From Candidatus Iainarchaeum sp. (GTDB lineage Archaea; Iainarchaeota; Iainarchaeia; Iainarchaeales; GCA-2688035), in the NCBI GenBank assembly GCA_017610245.1, contig JAFCCK010000004.1:1-15190 (forward strand): a DNA stretch of 15,190 nucleotides, in the 5' to 3' direction. Each line of letters opens with the position of its first letter. Position 1 is the first letter of the stretch. The notes under the pieces were generated by a model. The model saw nothing but the letters and a program-made list of their open reading frames with translations. It ran no database searches and was not told the origin of the DNA. This document shows, in pieces, positions 6,465 through 13,228 of this stretch. The position numbers and the translations under genes are program-made.

Positions 6465-7274
6465 TCACATTTCAATTAGCTCTAGAATCTTTTTGTGCAG
6501 CTCTTTGTTGCCTGCTGCAGCTATACAGTACACTTCTGTAAGGGACTTAATTGGCGGCAATTCCTTTCCACATGGGTCGGTGAATACCCCTCCAGCTTCA
6601 TTTATGAGAAGATATGCAGCCATAAAGTTTTCCGGAGTGAGGTCATCCCTTAAATCAACATGCCCGTCCAGTGCGCCAACGGCAACAGCAGACAATTCTA
6701 AAGAAGCGCTACCAAGTCTTCTGACCGCACCCACAATATTGAGAAGTTTAAGGAAGCGCTTTCTCTTTTCCTTATCTTCTGCATCTGGGTCAATGCATAT
6801 AAACGCCTTCTCTATATCCGTGGTTTGTGAAGTCTTCGCTTTCGCATTGTTGAAATAGCACCCTTTTTCCTTTTCCGCCTTATACACGCTTCCAGTGAAA
6901 AAGCTTCCAACCAGTGCAAATTCCACATTCTGCACAGCAAGCGGCTTTCCCGCAGGGATTGCGCCAATAGAAAAGCCGCTTATTTCTATTCCGCGCTTGA
7001 AGTTCCTACTCCCGTCAACAGGGTCAATAATGAAAGTGTATTTTGGCTCGCCCTCTTTGGTTAAAATTTCACCGCACTCCTCCGAGAGAATTATAATGGG
7101 AAAATCAAAATTCTCCTTGCAATAGTTTATTGCAATTTCTTCTGCGCGCAGGTCAAAGCGGTAAGTTTCATCCCCCTTTGGATTTGTGGTGCCTGTTGCT
7201 ACATTTAGCTTTGCTTTCTCTTCAAGCACAGATTTCCTTACCAAATGGAACATTTCTTCCAGCTTATCCAGCAC
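6465..7274 (-). CDS. Inositol-monophosphatase-family phosphatase, last gene of inositol-lipid operon
   Basis: The 269-residue product has the family metal sites LSEE (Glu65) and DPVDGSRNF (Asp84, Asp87), then RRLGSASLEL and INEAGG near the C-terminus. The WDxAA motif of classical enzymes is PENFMAA here; counting back from EAGG, the third metal-binding Asp aligns with Asn216. Family members dephosphorylate inositol phosphates or fructose 1,6-bisphosphate. Its place after the synthase and CDP-alcohol transferase genes suggests it acts on inositol 1-phosphate or directly on archaetidylinositol phosphate. GTG 7274 follows AAAGGGG by about seven bases and overlaps the upstream gene by 11 bp; TTG 7292 is the alternative start. 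Confidence 0.82.
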   Translation of the reverse strand: MLDKLEEMFHLVRKSVLEEKAKLNVATGTTNPKGDETYRFDLRAEEIAINYCKENFDFPIIILSEECGEILTKEGEPKYTFIIDPVDGSRNFKRGIEISGFSIGAIPAGKPLAVQNVEFALVGSFFTGSVYKAEKEKGCYFNNAKAKTSQTTDIEKAFICIDPDAEDKEKRKRFLKLLNIVGAVRRLGSASLELSAVAVGALDGHVDLRDDLTPENFMAAYLLINEAGGVFTDPCGKELPPIKSLTEVYCIAAAGNKELHKKILELIEM

Positions 7275-7875
7275 GGGTAAACCCCTTTGCAATCCAAACT
7301 CTTTGCAGTGCAGAGATGTTTGTCAGGACCGCCAAAGCAGCAATTATATAAACCAAGTACAGCGGCTCGAATGCGGCAATAATGATTCCAATGAACAATA
7401 TGATAAGCCTTTCAGCCCTCTCAAGCAATCCGCCCTTGAGCTCCCTTCCCTCTGGAATTAGCTCCTTCTCCTTTGCGGCTGCCTTTGCATAGGTTGTCAT
7501 CATGCTTCCGAACAAGTAAAGGAAAATCCAAGCATAGCTTGGCCCCAAAAAGTTGGGCAATGGAACAAACAGCAAACCAAAAACAATAATTGCCTCAACA
7601 TAGCGGTCAATCAGCGTATCAAGGTATGCCCCAAACTTACTTACCGTTCCTGTCACCCTTGCAACAGCACCATCAACCAAGTCAAGGAAAGCAGAAACAA
7701 TGAAGAAAGCTCCAGCAAGCAGAAACTGCTGCTCCACAAGGAAGTAAAGGGCAATGAAAGCAGGAATTAATGATGCAATAGTCCATTGGTTCGCGCTGAG
7801 CGGTATTTTGCTGAAGGCAATCCCAATCTTTATCGAAAGACCGCCAAATTTCTCCCTGCTTTTATAAAGTGTCAT
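7264..7875 (-). CDS. CDP-alcohol phosphotransferase, probable archaetidylinositol-phosphate synthase
   Basis: The 203-residue integral membrane protein has the complete CDP-alcohol phosphotransferase signature: Asp65, Asp68, Gly69, Ala72, Arg73, Gly82, Asp86 and Asp90. About six hydrophobic membrane segments surround it. The family joins a CDP-activated lipid to an alcohol with release of CMP. Because it sits between inositol-phosphate synthase (4 bp upstream) and an IMPase-family gene (11-bp overlap), the most likely reaction is CDP-archaeol plus inositol 1-phosphate to archaetidylinositol phosphate. Archaetidylglycerol-phosphate synthase is the alternative, since the motif alone does not separate them. 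The start is ATG 7875. Confidence 0.85.
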   Translation of the reverse strand: MTLYKSREKFGGLSIKIGIAFSKIPLSANQWTIASLIPAFIALYFLVEQQFLLAGAFFIVSAFLDLVDGAVARVTGTVSKFGAYLDTLIDRYVEAIIVFGLLFVPLPNFLGPSYAWIFLYLFGSMMTTYAKAAAKEKELIPEGRELKGGLLERAERLIILFIGIIIAAFEPLYLVYIIAALAVLTNISALQRVWIAKGFTRAG

Positions 7876-7879
7876 GCTA

Positions 7880-8989
7880 CTATCTTTCCCTCTTTCCCTT
7901 AATAAATTCTTCCACCATCTCCCTGCACACTGGATCTGGAAACTGCTGTGGGGGGTGCTTCATTGTCCAGGACGAGATTGAGGTAAGCTGGCCTTTGATT
8001 CCGCGGTCCAATGCAAGCTTTGTCGCCCTGATGCAATCAATTGTGCATCCTGCTGAATTTGGGCTGTCCTCTACGCTCAGCCTGACCTCCATGTTTGTCG
8101 GGACGCCTCCAAACTTCTCCCCCTCAATCCTTAAGAAGCAAATCTTTTGGTCATAGATCCATGGGACATAGTCGCTTGGCCCAATATGGATTTTGTCCGC
8201 TTCTAAGGGGGCAGGCAAAATGCTCTGCACAGCTTCTGTCTTGCTGATTTTCTTATACTTCAATCTATGGTGCCTTGTCATGTTCAGGAAATCAGTGTTT
8301 CCACCAACATTCAATTGATATGTCCCAGTTATTTTCACACCCCTGTCTGCAAACAATTTTGCAAGTGTCCTGTGAGTGATCGTAGCGCCAATCTGCGCCT
8401 TTATATCGTCTCCCGCGCACGGCAGTCCCTTCTCAATGAACTTTTTCTCCCATTCCGGCTCACTCACAATGAAAACCGGCATGCAATTAACGAAAGCACA
8501 GTTCGCATCCAAAGCTGCCTGCGCATAATACTTTGCCGCATCCTGGCTCCCTACAGGCATATAATTCATCAAAATTTCCGCACCTGAATCCTTCAGCTCC
8601 TGCGCAACATCAACAGGCTTCTGTTTTTCATCCACCCTAAAGCTCTGGTCCTCAGGATACTCCGCCATGTGTTCTGCCACGCCATCCAACACAGGACCTT
8701 TCTTTACAATCACATCACCCCATTTGGGGATCTTCTCCTGGAAAATCTTTGTGTTATTTGGCTTCTCAAAAATAGCTTTGTTCAATGGCTTCCCAACCTT
8801 TCTCTTATCAACATCAAAAGCGGCAACAAAATCAATATCGCTTATTTTATAGCCGCCAAAAACATTATGCATTAGTCCTGGCACGAGCTCATCGCTTTCC
8901 CCAACGTCTTTGTAGTACTCAACCCCCTGCACCAGGCTGCTGGTGCAATTTCCAATTCCGGCAATCGCAACCTTTATTTTGCCAGCCAT
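7880..8989 (-). CDS. ino1: Inositol-1-phosphate (inositol-3-phosphate) synthase
   Basis: This NAD-dependent enzyme converts glucose 6-phosphate to myo-inositol phosphate, the first step to inositol lipids. The 369-residue product matches the short archaeal/actinobacterial type: GIGNCTSSLVQG at the N-terminus binds NAD, followed by NCMPVF, GDDIKAQIGAT, NVGGNTDFLNM, GPSDYVPW and VEDSPNSAG. I chose ATG 8989 (MAGKIKVAIAG) because GGGGTGAT, a strong Shine-Dalgarno, ends seven bases before it. The upstream in-frame ATG at 9022 would bury this site inside the gene. It is the first gene of the leftward operon and diverges from the PadR gene. Confidence 0.93.
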   Translation of the reverse strand: MAGKIKVAIAGIGNCTSSLVQGVEYYKDVGESDELVPGLMHNVFGGYKISDIDFVAAFDVDKRKVGKPLNKAIFEKPNNTKIFQEKIPKWGDVIVKKGPVLDGVAEHMAEYPEDQSFRVDEKQKPVDVAQELKDSGAEILMNYMPVGSQDAAKYYAQAALDANCAFVNCMPVFIVSEPEWEKKFIEKGLPCAGDDIKAQIGATITHRTLAKLFADRGVKITGTYQLNVGGNTDFLNMTRHHRLKYKKISKTEAVQSILPAPLEADKIHIGPSDYVPWIYDQKICFLRIEGEKFGGVPTNMEVRLSVEDSPNSAGCTIDCIRATKLALDRGIKGQLTSISSWTMKHPPQQFPDPVCREMVEEFIKGKRER

Positions 8990-8996
8990 TTCAAGC

Positions 8997-9004
8997 ATCA
9001 CCCC
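8997..9004 (-). promoter_or_regulatory. Shine-Dalgarno site of ino1
   Basis: GGGGTGAT on the minus strand, seven bases before ATG 8989. It decides the start. It also shows that this operon is translated from a leadered transcript, unlike many neighbours that look leaderless. Confidence 0.7.
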
Positions 9005-9037
9005 ACAATATTTTACACTCATAAAATACTATTTCAT

Positions 9038-9047
9038 GTTTATAAAA
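9038..9047. promoter_or_regulatory. Shared TATA box of ino1 operon and padR
   Basis: GTTTATAAAA contains the symmetric TTTATAAA. On the plus strand it is centred about 28 bp before the padR ATG (9071), giving a leaderless transcript. On the minus strand it would place the ino1 start site near 9015, leaving a leader of about 25 bases with the Shine-Dalgarno site. Confidence 0.55.
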
Positions 9048-9055
9048 CTTTCCCT

Positions 9056-9067
9056 CTTATGTATAAG
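9056..9067. promoter_or_regulatory. Palindrome CTTATGTATAAG, candidate PadR operator
   Basis: Two 5-bp arms (CTTAT/ATAAG) around GT lie between the TATA box and the padR start, where a bound repressor would block padR. PadR-family operators often contain ATGT/ACAT-like half-sites; the match here is only partial. Confidence 0.35.
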
Positions 9068-9070
9068 TGA

Positions 9071-9391
9071 ATGCCTGTTGAGGAGAGCAGGGAGCTTGCC
9101 CGTCTAAGGGAGAAACTCGGGATTGAGGTGCTGTGGGTATACCTCCTCTCGTTACTTAGGAAAGAGCCCAGCCACGCTTACGTTCTCAGGGAAGAAATCA
9201 ACAAGCGCTTCGGCTTCCTCCCAGGAAATGTGTCCGTATATGTGGTGCTCTACAAGCTGAAGAGCAGGGGTTTTGTTGCTACAAGAAGGGAGCAGAACCG
9301 CGTGATTTACAGCATTACTGAAAAGGGGGAGAACCTCCTTAAAGCGGCTGAAAATGAACTCAAGCAGAAGCAGAAGCTGCTGTTTAGCTGA
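9071..9391 (+). CDS. PadR-family transcriptional regulator
   Basis: The 106-residue product has the PadR winged helix: LWVYLLSLLRKEPSHAYVL, then LPGNVSVYVVLYKLKSRGFV (recognition helix and following helix), and RVIYSITEKGENLLKAAE leading into a short C-terminal helix. PadR proteins are dimeric repressors that often control a neighbouring divergent operon in response to a small ligand. Here the divergent operon makes inositol phospholipid, so it is the natural candidate target. ATG 9071 fits the shared TATA box. Its 3' end is 5 bp from the end of the convergent small-protein gene at 9397. Confidence 0.85.
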   Translation: MPVEESRELARLREKLGIEVLWVYLLSLLRKEPSHAYVLREEINKRFGFLPGNVSVYVVLYKLKSRGFVATRREQNRVIYSITEKGENLLKAAENELKQKQKLLFS

Positions 9392-9396
9392 TTTGT

Positions 9397-9564
9397 TCAT
9401 TCTTGCACAGCTTTCCGTCTAGCCGCCCTCTGCTGTGCCCTTTGTTCAGCGGTTGTGCTGTGCCTTATTGCCGCTTTTTGTTCTTTGCGGTATCTTCGCA
9501 TATATTCCCCGTCTACATGGCCTTTTTGGCCTCCCCAAGCAGCACTATGCCTTCTTTTTCCCAT
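9397..9564 (-). CDS. Small basic protein (55 aa), paralogue of the upstream 52-aa protein
   Basis: I do not recognise this protein. The frame runs from ATG 9564 to TGA 9397 and encodes a strongly basic product. The N-terminal part contains SAAWGGQKGHVDGEYMRRYR; the rest is Ala/Arg/Gln-rich and should be helical. WGGQKGHV mirrors FGGKRGHI in the gene just upstream. GGTGAGAGG stands directly before the ATG and acts as a Shine-Dalgarno. The gap to the upstream stop is 13 bp, so the two genes form a mini-operon. The basic charge suggests nucleic-acid or ribosome binding, but this is inference. The antisense plus-strand frames are less convincing. Confidence 0.6.
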   Translation of the reverse strand: MGKRRHSAAWGGQKGHVDGEYMRRYRKEQKAAIRHSTTAEQRAQQRAARRKAVQE

Positions 9565-9577
9565 CCTCTCACCAAAG

Positions 9578-9736
9578 CTATTGTTTTCCCTTTTGCATTT
9601 CTTTCCATCGCTCTAGCCGTTCCCGTGCCTTTTGCTCGGCGCTTCTCTTCCGTTGCTCTAACTTTCTCCTTTTCTTTTCCCTTTTTGCCTTCTCTCTAAT
9701 TATATGGCCCCGCTTCCCGCCGAATCCTTTTGGCAT
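9578..9736 (-). CDS. Small basic protein (52 aa) with FGGKRGH motif
   Basis: I do not recognise this protein. The frame runs from ATG 9736 to TAG 9578. The product begins MPKGFGGKRGHIIREKAK and continues as a highly charged Lys/Arg/Glu helix (KREKKRRKLEQRKR, then QKARERLERWKE), likely a single long helix or coiled coil. A TATA-like AATTTATAG lies about 33 bp upstream on the minus strand. The shared (F/W)GGxxGH(I/V) motif and tandem placement with the 55-aa gene suggest duplication. It diverges from mre11. Confidence 0.6.
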   Translation of the reverse strand: MPKGFGGKRGHIIREKAKREKKRRKLEQRKRSAEQKARERLERWKEMQKGKQ

Positions 9737-9742
9737 TTTCCC

Positions 9743-9774
9743 CAATAATTAAAATAACAATTACCCTATAAATT
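9743..9774. promoter_or_regulatory. A/T-rich divergent promoter region, small-protein operon and mre11
   Basis: The stretch contains AATAATTAAAATAA and CTATAAATT. On the minus strand AATTTATAG (about 9766-9774) is roughly 33 bp from ATG 9736. On the plus strand AATTAAAATAAC is about 37 bp before ATG 9790. Which box serves which gene cannot be fixed by eye. Confidence 0.4.
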
Positions 9775-9789
9775 CTTTCGGGTTGGGCA

Positions 9790-11010
9790 ATGAAGATAGC
9801 AATTCTCTCGGATTTTCATCTCGGGTTTGCCGAGGGCACTGAAAGGGCTGGGGAAAGCTTTGAGCAGGCTGCTTCCGCCTTAAAGCTCGCGCTTGAAAAG
9901 GGAGCAGAGCTGATTTTGCATGCGGGCGACCTCTTTGATGATGATGTTCCAAGCCAGGAAACATGGGACCGCACCTTCAAGCTCTTTTCAATTCTCAATG
10001 AAACAAAATCTAGCGCGGTTGTTGTAAGGGAGAAGCAGGGCAAGAAGCAGGAATTCCACTTTTCGCACATCCCAGTAATTGCAATCCACGGAACGCACGA
10101 ATTCAGGGGCAAGGATTTGAAGAACGCTCTTGATGTGCTTGAATCTGCAGGTCTGCTTGTGCATTTGCATGCCGCAACAGCAGCTGTTGGGCAATTGGTT
10201 GTCCATGGACTGAGCGGCGTTCCTGAAAAAAAGGCGCTTGATGCGCTCAAGCTCTGGAATCCAAGGCCCCGGGCGGGAAAAAAGAATGTTCTGCTGCTGC
10301 ACCAGAGCATCAAGGAGTTCTTGCCCTTTGATGATGAGATGATTGCTTCTATCTCCCTTGCCGATCTCCCTGTGGGCTTTGATTTGATTGTGGATGGGCA
10401 TTTGCACTGGAAGAGCGAGGAAAATTTGAAAGAAAAAAAGTTTTTGGTGCCAGGCAGCACGATGGTAACCCAAATGAAGAGGCTTGAGGCTGAGAAGGAG
10501 AAGGGAATTTTCCTCTGGGACACTGAAATAAATTCCATAAAATTCCTCCCCCTTCCCAACCAAAGAAAATTCCTCTACCGCAAGCTTGAGTTCAAGGATG
10601 CAGGCCAGGAGGAAATAAAGCAGGCGGTTGAAAAAGAGTTGGCCGCAATTTTGTCCCAAAACTTCCAGCAAAAGCCCTTGGTGAGGATAAAACTGAAGGG
10701 AACACTTGCAAAGGGCCTGCAGCATGGCGATATTTCCTTCAATGAATTGCTTGAGAGATTCAGGGAAAAAGCAATTGTTTCAATTGGGCGGGATTTTACA
10801 ACCATTTCTTTCGCGAAAAAGCTGGAGGAATTGCGGCAGCTGCAGAAGAGCAGGAAGAGCATTACAGCAATGGGCCTAGAGCTGCTTGAAAAGAACCTCT
10901 CCCAAACAGATTTCAACAACGCTTTCGATGTAAGGGAGTTCTTTGAATTGCTCTCAGCTGGAAAGGTTGATGAGGCAGTGAAAATCCTGAGCGAGCAGAA
11001 AAAGGATTAA
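9790..11010 (+). CDS. mre11: Mre11-type DNA repair nuclease
   Basis: Mre11 is the Mn-dependent nuclease of the Mre11-Rad50 complex, which processes DNA double-strand breaks. The 406-residue product has the phosphoesterase motifs DFH (Asp8, His10), GDLFD (Asp47), HGTHE (His103), LHQS (His171) and GHLH (His204, His206). In the fourth position the metal-binding Asn of the usual GNHD is Thr102; I recall the HGTHE form in a subset of archaeal Mre11 proteins. The C-terminal part, with a helical segment around LEELRQLQKSRKS and LEKNLSQTDFNNAFDVREFF, fits the Rad50-binding region. Neither rad50, herA nor nurA is adjacent, unlike the common archaeal cluster. The start is ATG 9790. Confidence 0.88.
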   Translation: MKIAILSDFHLGFAEGTERAGESFEQAASALKLALEKGAELILHAGDLFDDDVPSQETWDRTFKLFSILNETKSSAVVVREKQGKKQEFHFSHIPVIAIHGTHEFRGKDLKNALDVLESAGLLVHLHAATAAVGQLVVHGLSGVPEKKALDALKLWNPRPRAGKKNVLLLHQSIKEFLPFDDEMIASISLADLPVGFDLIVDGHLHWKSEENLKEKKFLVPGSTMVTQMKRLEAEKEKGIFLWDTEINSIKFLPLPNQRKFLYRKLEFKDAGQEEIKQAVEKELAAILSQNFQQKPLVRIKLKGTLAKGLQHGDISFNELLERFREKAIVSIGRDFTTISFAKKLEELRQLQKSRKSITAMGLELLEKNLSQTDFNNAFDVREFFELLSAGKVDEAVKILSEQKKD

Positions 11011-11016
11011 AAATAG
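11006..11016 (+). promoter_or_regulatory. Promoter A/T box of hppA
   Basis: ATTAAAAATAG overlaps the mre11 stop codon and lies about 34 bp before ATG 11045, allowing a very short leader. Confidence 0.35.
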
Positions 11017-11044
11017 TAAAGCCCTAATCTTTAGCGGGAAAAAA

Positions 11045-12991
11045 ATGCTGTTATATGTTTTTGTAGCTGCTATTGTTGCCCTGCTTTTCGGCTTCTGGCG
11101 CCGCCATTGGATTATGTCGCAGCCTCAGGGCAGCGAGAAGATGAAGGAAATAAGCGGCTTCATTCATGCAGGGGCAATGACCTTCCTCAACAGCGTTTAC
11201 CGCGTTCTCCTGATTTTCATTGTTGTTGTTGCAGTGCTGCTCACTTTCTTTATTGGGGTTGAAAGCGCAGCAGCATTTGTTTTCGGGGCAATCCTTTCAG
11301 CAATTGCCGGCAACATTGGGATGCGCACCTCCACAAGCAGCAATGCTCGCACTGCAGAAGGGGCAAAAGAAAGCCTTGACAAGGGCTTCAGGATTGCTTT
11401 CGCATCTGGCACAGTAATGGGCATGGCTGTTGTTGGGCTGGGTCTGGGCGGTTTGGTTATAGCGTACTATTTCCTGCAGAATCCTTCCATACTATTTGCC
11501 TTTGGCTTTGGAGCAAGCAGCATTGCCCTCTTTGCAAGGGTGGGAGGGGGCATCTACACAAAGGCAGCAGATGTTGGCGCTGATTTAGCGGGAAAGGTTG
11601 AGGAGGGAATTCCAGAGGATGATCCTCGAAACCCTGCTGTAATAGCGGACAATGTAGGAGACAATGTTGGGGATGTTGCAGGGATGGGGGCAGACCTCTT
11701 TGAAAGCTATGTTGACAGCATTATTGCCGCAATGGTATTGGGTGCGGTGCTCTCTATTGCAATGGGCGCAATTGTCCCACTGCTTCTTTCAGCATTAGGA
11801 ATTGTTGCATCAATTCTCGGCACCTTCTTTGTGAATGCGAAGAAGAGCGACCCCTTTAAAGCCCTGGATCTTGGAATTCTCGTCAGTGCGATAATAATGG
11901 CCGTGCTCTCCTATGGGCTCCTATATTATATAGGGGCGCCGATTGGAATCTTTTATGCAGTCCTAATAGGGCTTGTAGTTGCACTAATAATTGGATACAG
12001 CACTGAATTCGTTACTTCTCCACATCATTTTCCAACAATATCAATAGCCAAGGCCGCTACTACAGGAGCAGGCACAAATGTTATTGAGGGAATTTCTGTA
12101 GGCATGTTTTCAACAGCAATTCCAGTTATTACCGTTGCTGCAGCAATAGTTCTAAGTTTCATGACAGCAGGGCTTTTTGGTGTTGCGATTGCCGCTGTAG
12201 CAATGCTATCAATTTTGGGAATTAGCCTAAGTGCTGATACTTATGGCAGCGTAGCCGATAACGCTGCAGGAATTTCCGAGATGGCAGGCATGGGACAAGA
12301 GGTTAGGAAGCGTACTGAAGAACTTGATGCTGTTGGGAACAGCACAGCCGCAATTGGAAAAGGCTTTGCTATTGCTTCCGCTGCATTGACAACACTTGCG
12401 CTATTTGCCTCATACATTCAAATAACTGGTTTAACCTCAATTGATTTGAGCAAGCCTGCCGTTATTGCCGGCTTGTTCTTGGGAGCGCTTGTGCCGTTCC
12501 TTTTCTGCGCTTTTACCTTTAGAGCAGTGGGGAGTGCAGCGTCAAAAGTAGTAGATGAGGTGAGAAGACAATTTAGGGAAATAAAGGGCCTGATGGAAGG
12601 AAAAGCAAAACCCGATTACAATAAGTGTATTGGCATAAGCACTAACGCTGCTTTGAGGCAGATGATTGCTCCTATATTGATGGCTCTTATTGCCCCTGTT
12701 GCAGTTGGCATGGTGCTTGGCCTGGAACCTTTAGGCGGTTTTTTAGCCGGCAGTATCGCTACTGGCTTTTTGTTGGCTGTTTTCTTGTCAAATGCAGGCG
12801 GAGCCTGGGACAATGCAAAGAAATACATTGAGGCAGGCAATTTTGGGGGCAAGGGAAGTGCTGCACACAAGGCAGCAGTGGTCGGAGACACCGTGGGAGA
12901 TGGGTCAAAAGATGTTAGTGGTCCGAGTTTAAATGTGATTCTTAAGCTAATGACTATTGTGGCACTTCTTGTGGCACCAGTAATTCTATGA
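11045..12991 (+). CDS. hppA: Membrane-bound ion-pumping pyrophosphatase, K+-dependent type
   Basis: The enzyme hydrolyses cytoplasmic PPi and pumps H+ or Na+ out of the cell. The 648-residue product has about 15-16 hydrophobic segments and the substrate loops DVGADLAGKVEEGIPEDD, NPAVIADNVGDNVGD, DTYGSVADNAAG and the C-terminal GDTVGDGSKDVSGPS. GNSTAAIGKG has Ala435 and Gly438, the pattern of K+-dependent enzymes; K+-independent ones have Lys at the first position. The gate segment reads DLFESY, a Glu position more typical of Na+-pumping members, so Na+ transport is possible but not settled. The next gene, acetyl-CoA synthetase, makes PPi. The start is ATG 11045. Confidence 0.95.
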   Translation: MLLYVFVAAIVALLFGFWRRHWIMSQPQGSEKMKEISGFIHAGAMTFLNSVYRVLLIFIVVVAVLLTFFIGVESAAAFVFGAILSAIAGNIGMRTSTSSNARTAEGAKESLDKGFRIAFASGTVMGMAVVGLGLGGLVIAYYFLQNPSILFAFGFGASSIALFARVGGGIYTKAADVGADLAGKVEEGIPEDDPRNPAVIADNVGDNVGDVAGMGADLFESYVDSIIAAMVLGAVLSIAMGAIVPLLLSALGIVASILGTFFVNAKKSDPFKALDLGILVSAIIMAVLSYGLLYYIGAPIGIFYAVLIGLVVALIIGYSTEFVTSPHHFPTISIAKAATTGAGTNVIEGISVGMFSTAIPVITVAAAIVLSFMTAGLFGVAIAAVAMLSILGISLSADTYGSVADNAAGISEMAGMGQEVRKRTEELDAVGNSTAAIGKGFAIASAALTTLALFASYIQITGLTSIDLSKPAVIAGLFLGALVPFLFCAFTFRAVGSAASKVVDEVRRQFREIKGLMEGKAKPDYNKCIGISTNAALRQMIAPILMALIAPVAVGMVLGLEPLGGFLAGSIATGFLLAVFLSNAGGAWDNAKKYIEAGNFGGKGSAAHKAAVVGDTVGDGSKDVSGPSLNVILKLMTIVALLVAPVIL

Positions 12992-13132
12992 TTGGTTTTT
13001 TAGCAGCCCTGATTTTATTTCCTCCCTTATGCCCATCCAACCGCCCTCTACGTCATTCCAATTTTTGTTTTTGTTTTCTTGAATAAATTCCATCTTCTGT
13101 ATTTTTTCACCGTGCTTGCTTAATGGAAGCAA
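12986..13132 (-). CDS. Possible small protein or gene remnant, antisense to the hppA-acs gap
   Basis: An open minus-strand frame fills most of the gap between hppA and acs. From TTG 13132 it encodes 48 residues ending at TAG 12986; from ATG 13093 only 35. The composition looks protein-like: KHGEKIQKMEFIQENKNK, NWNDVEGGW and GIREEIKSG. The frame stays open further upstream to about 13195, and that part (containing RGGARKTEVCSLVKKLLP) also looks coding but lacks an ATG, GTG or TTG. It may be a short gene with a rare start, or the 3' remnant of a decayed gene. A run of seven G/C pairs (13170-13176) near its upstream end could hide a frameshift. It overlaps the last bases of hppA. I do not recognise it. 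Confidence 0.33.
   Translation of the reverse strand: MLPLSKHGEKIQKMEFIQENKNKNWNDVEGGWMGIREEIKSGLLKNQS
12996..13001 (+). terminator. T-run terminator after hppA
   Basis: TTTTTT begins four bases after the hppA stop, with more T-rich sequence at 13012-13020. Archaeal RNA polymerase can terminate at such T tracts without a hairpin. Confidence 0.35.
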
Positions 13133-13190
13133 TTTTTTTACCAGACTACATACCTCAGTTTTCCTCGCACCCCCCCTTATTGCACCATTA

Positions 13191-13200
13191 ATTATTTAAA
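13191..13200 (+). promoter_or_regulatory. Promoter A/T box of acs
   Basis: ATTATTTAAA is about 32 bp before ATG 13229 and 26 bp before an in-frame GTG at 13223, consistent with a leaderless or nearly leaderless acs transcript. Confidence 0.45.
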
Positions 13201-13228
13201 CAACAAAAGCGTTCTTCTTCTGGTGCGC

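Noticed and set aside
9403..9752. Plus-strand frames of 98 and 105 codons between padR and mre11
   Set aside because: Their products are improbable Phe/Ser/Pro-rich sequences and they lie antisense to two better supported small basic genes, whose Lys/Arg codons create these open frames.
9816..10725. Two long minus-strand frames (247 and 245 codons) inside mre11
   Set aside because: The plus-strand frame has all Mre11 motifs in order; the antisense products have no recognisable domain and arise from codon bias.
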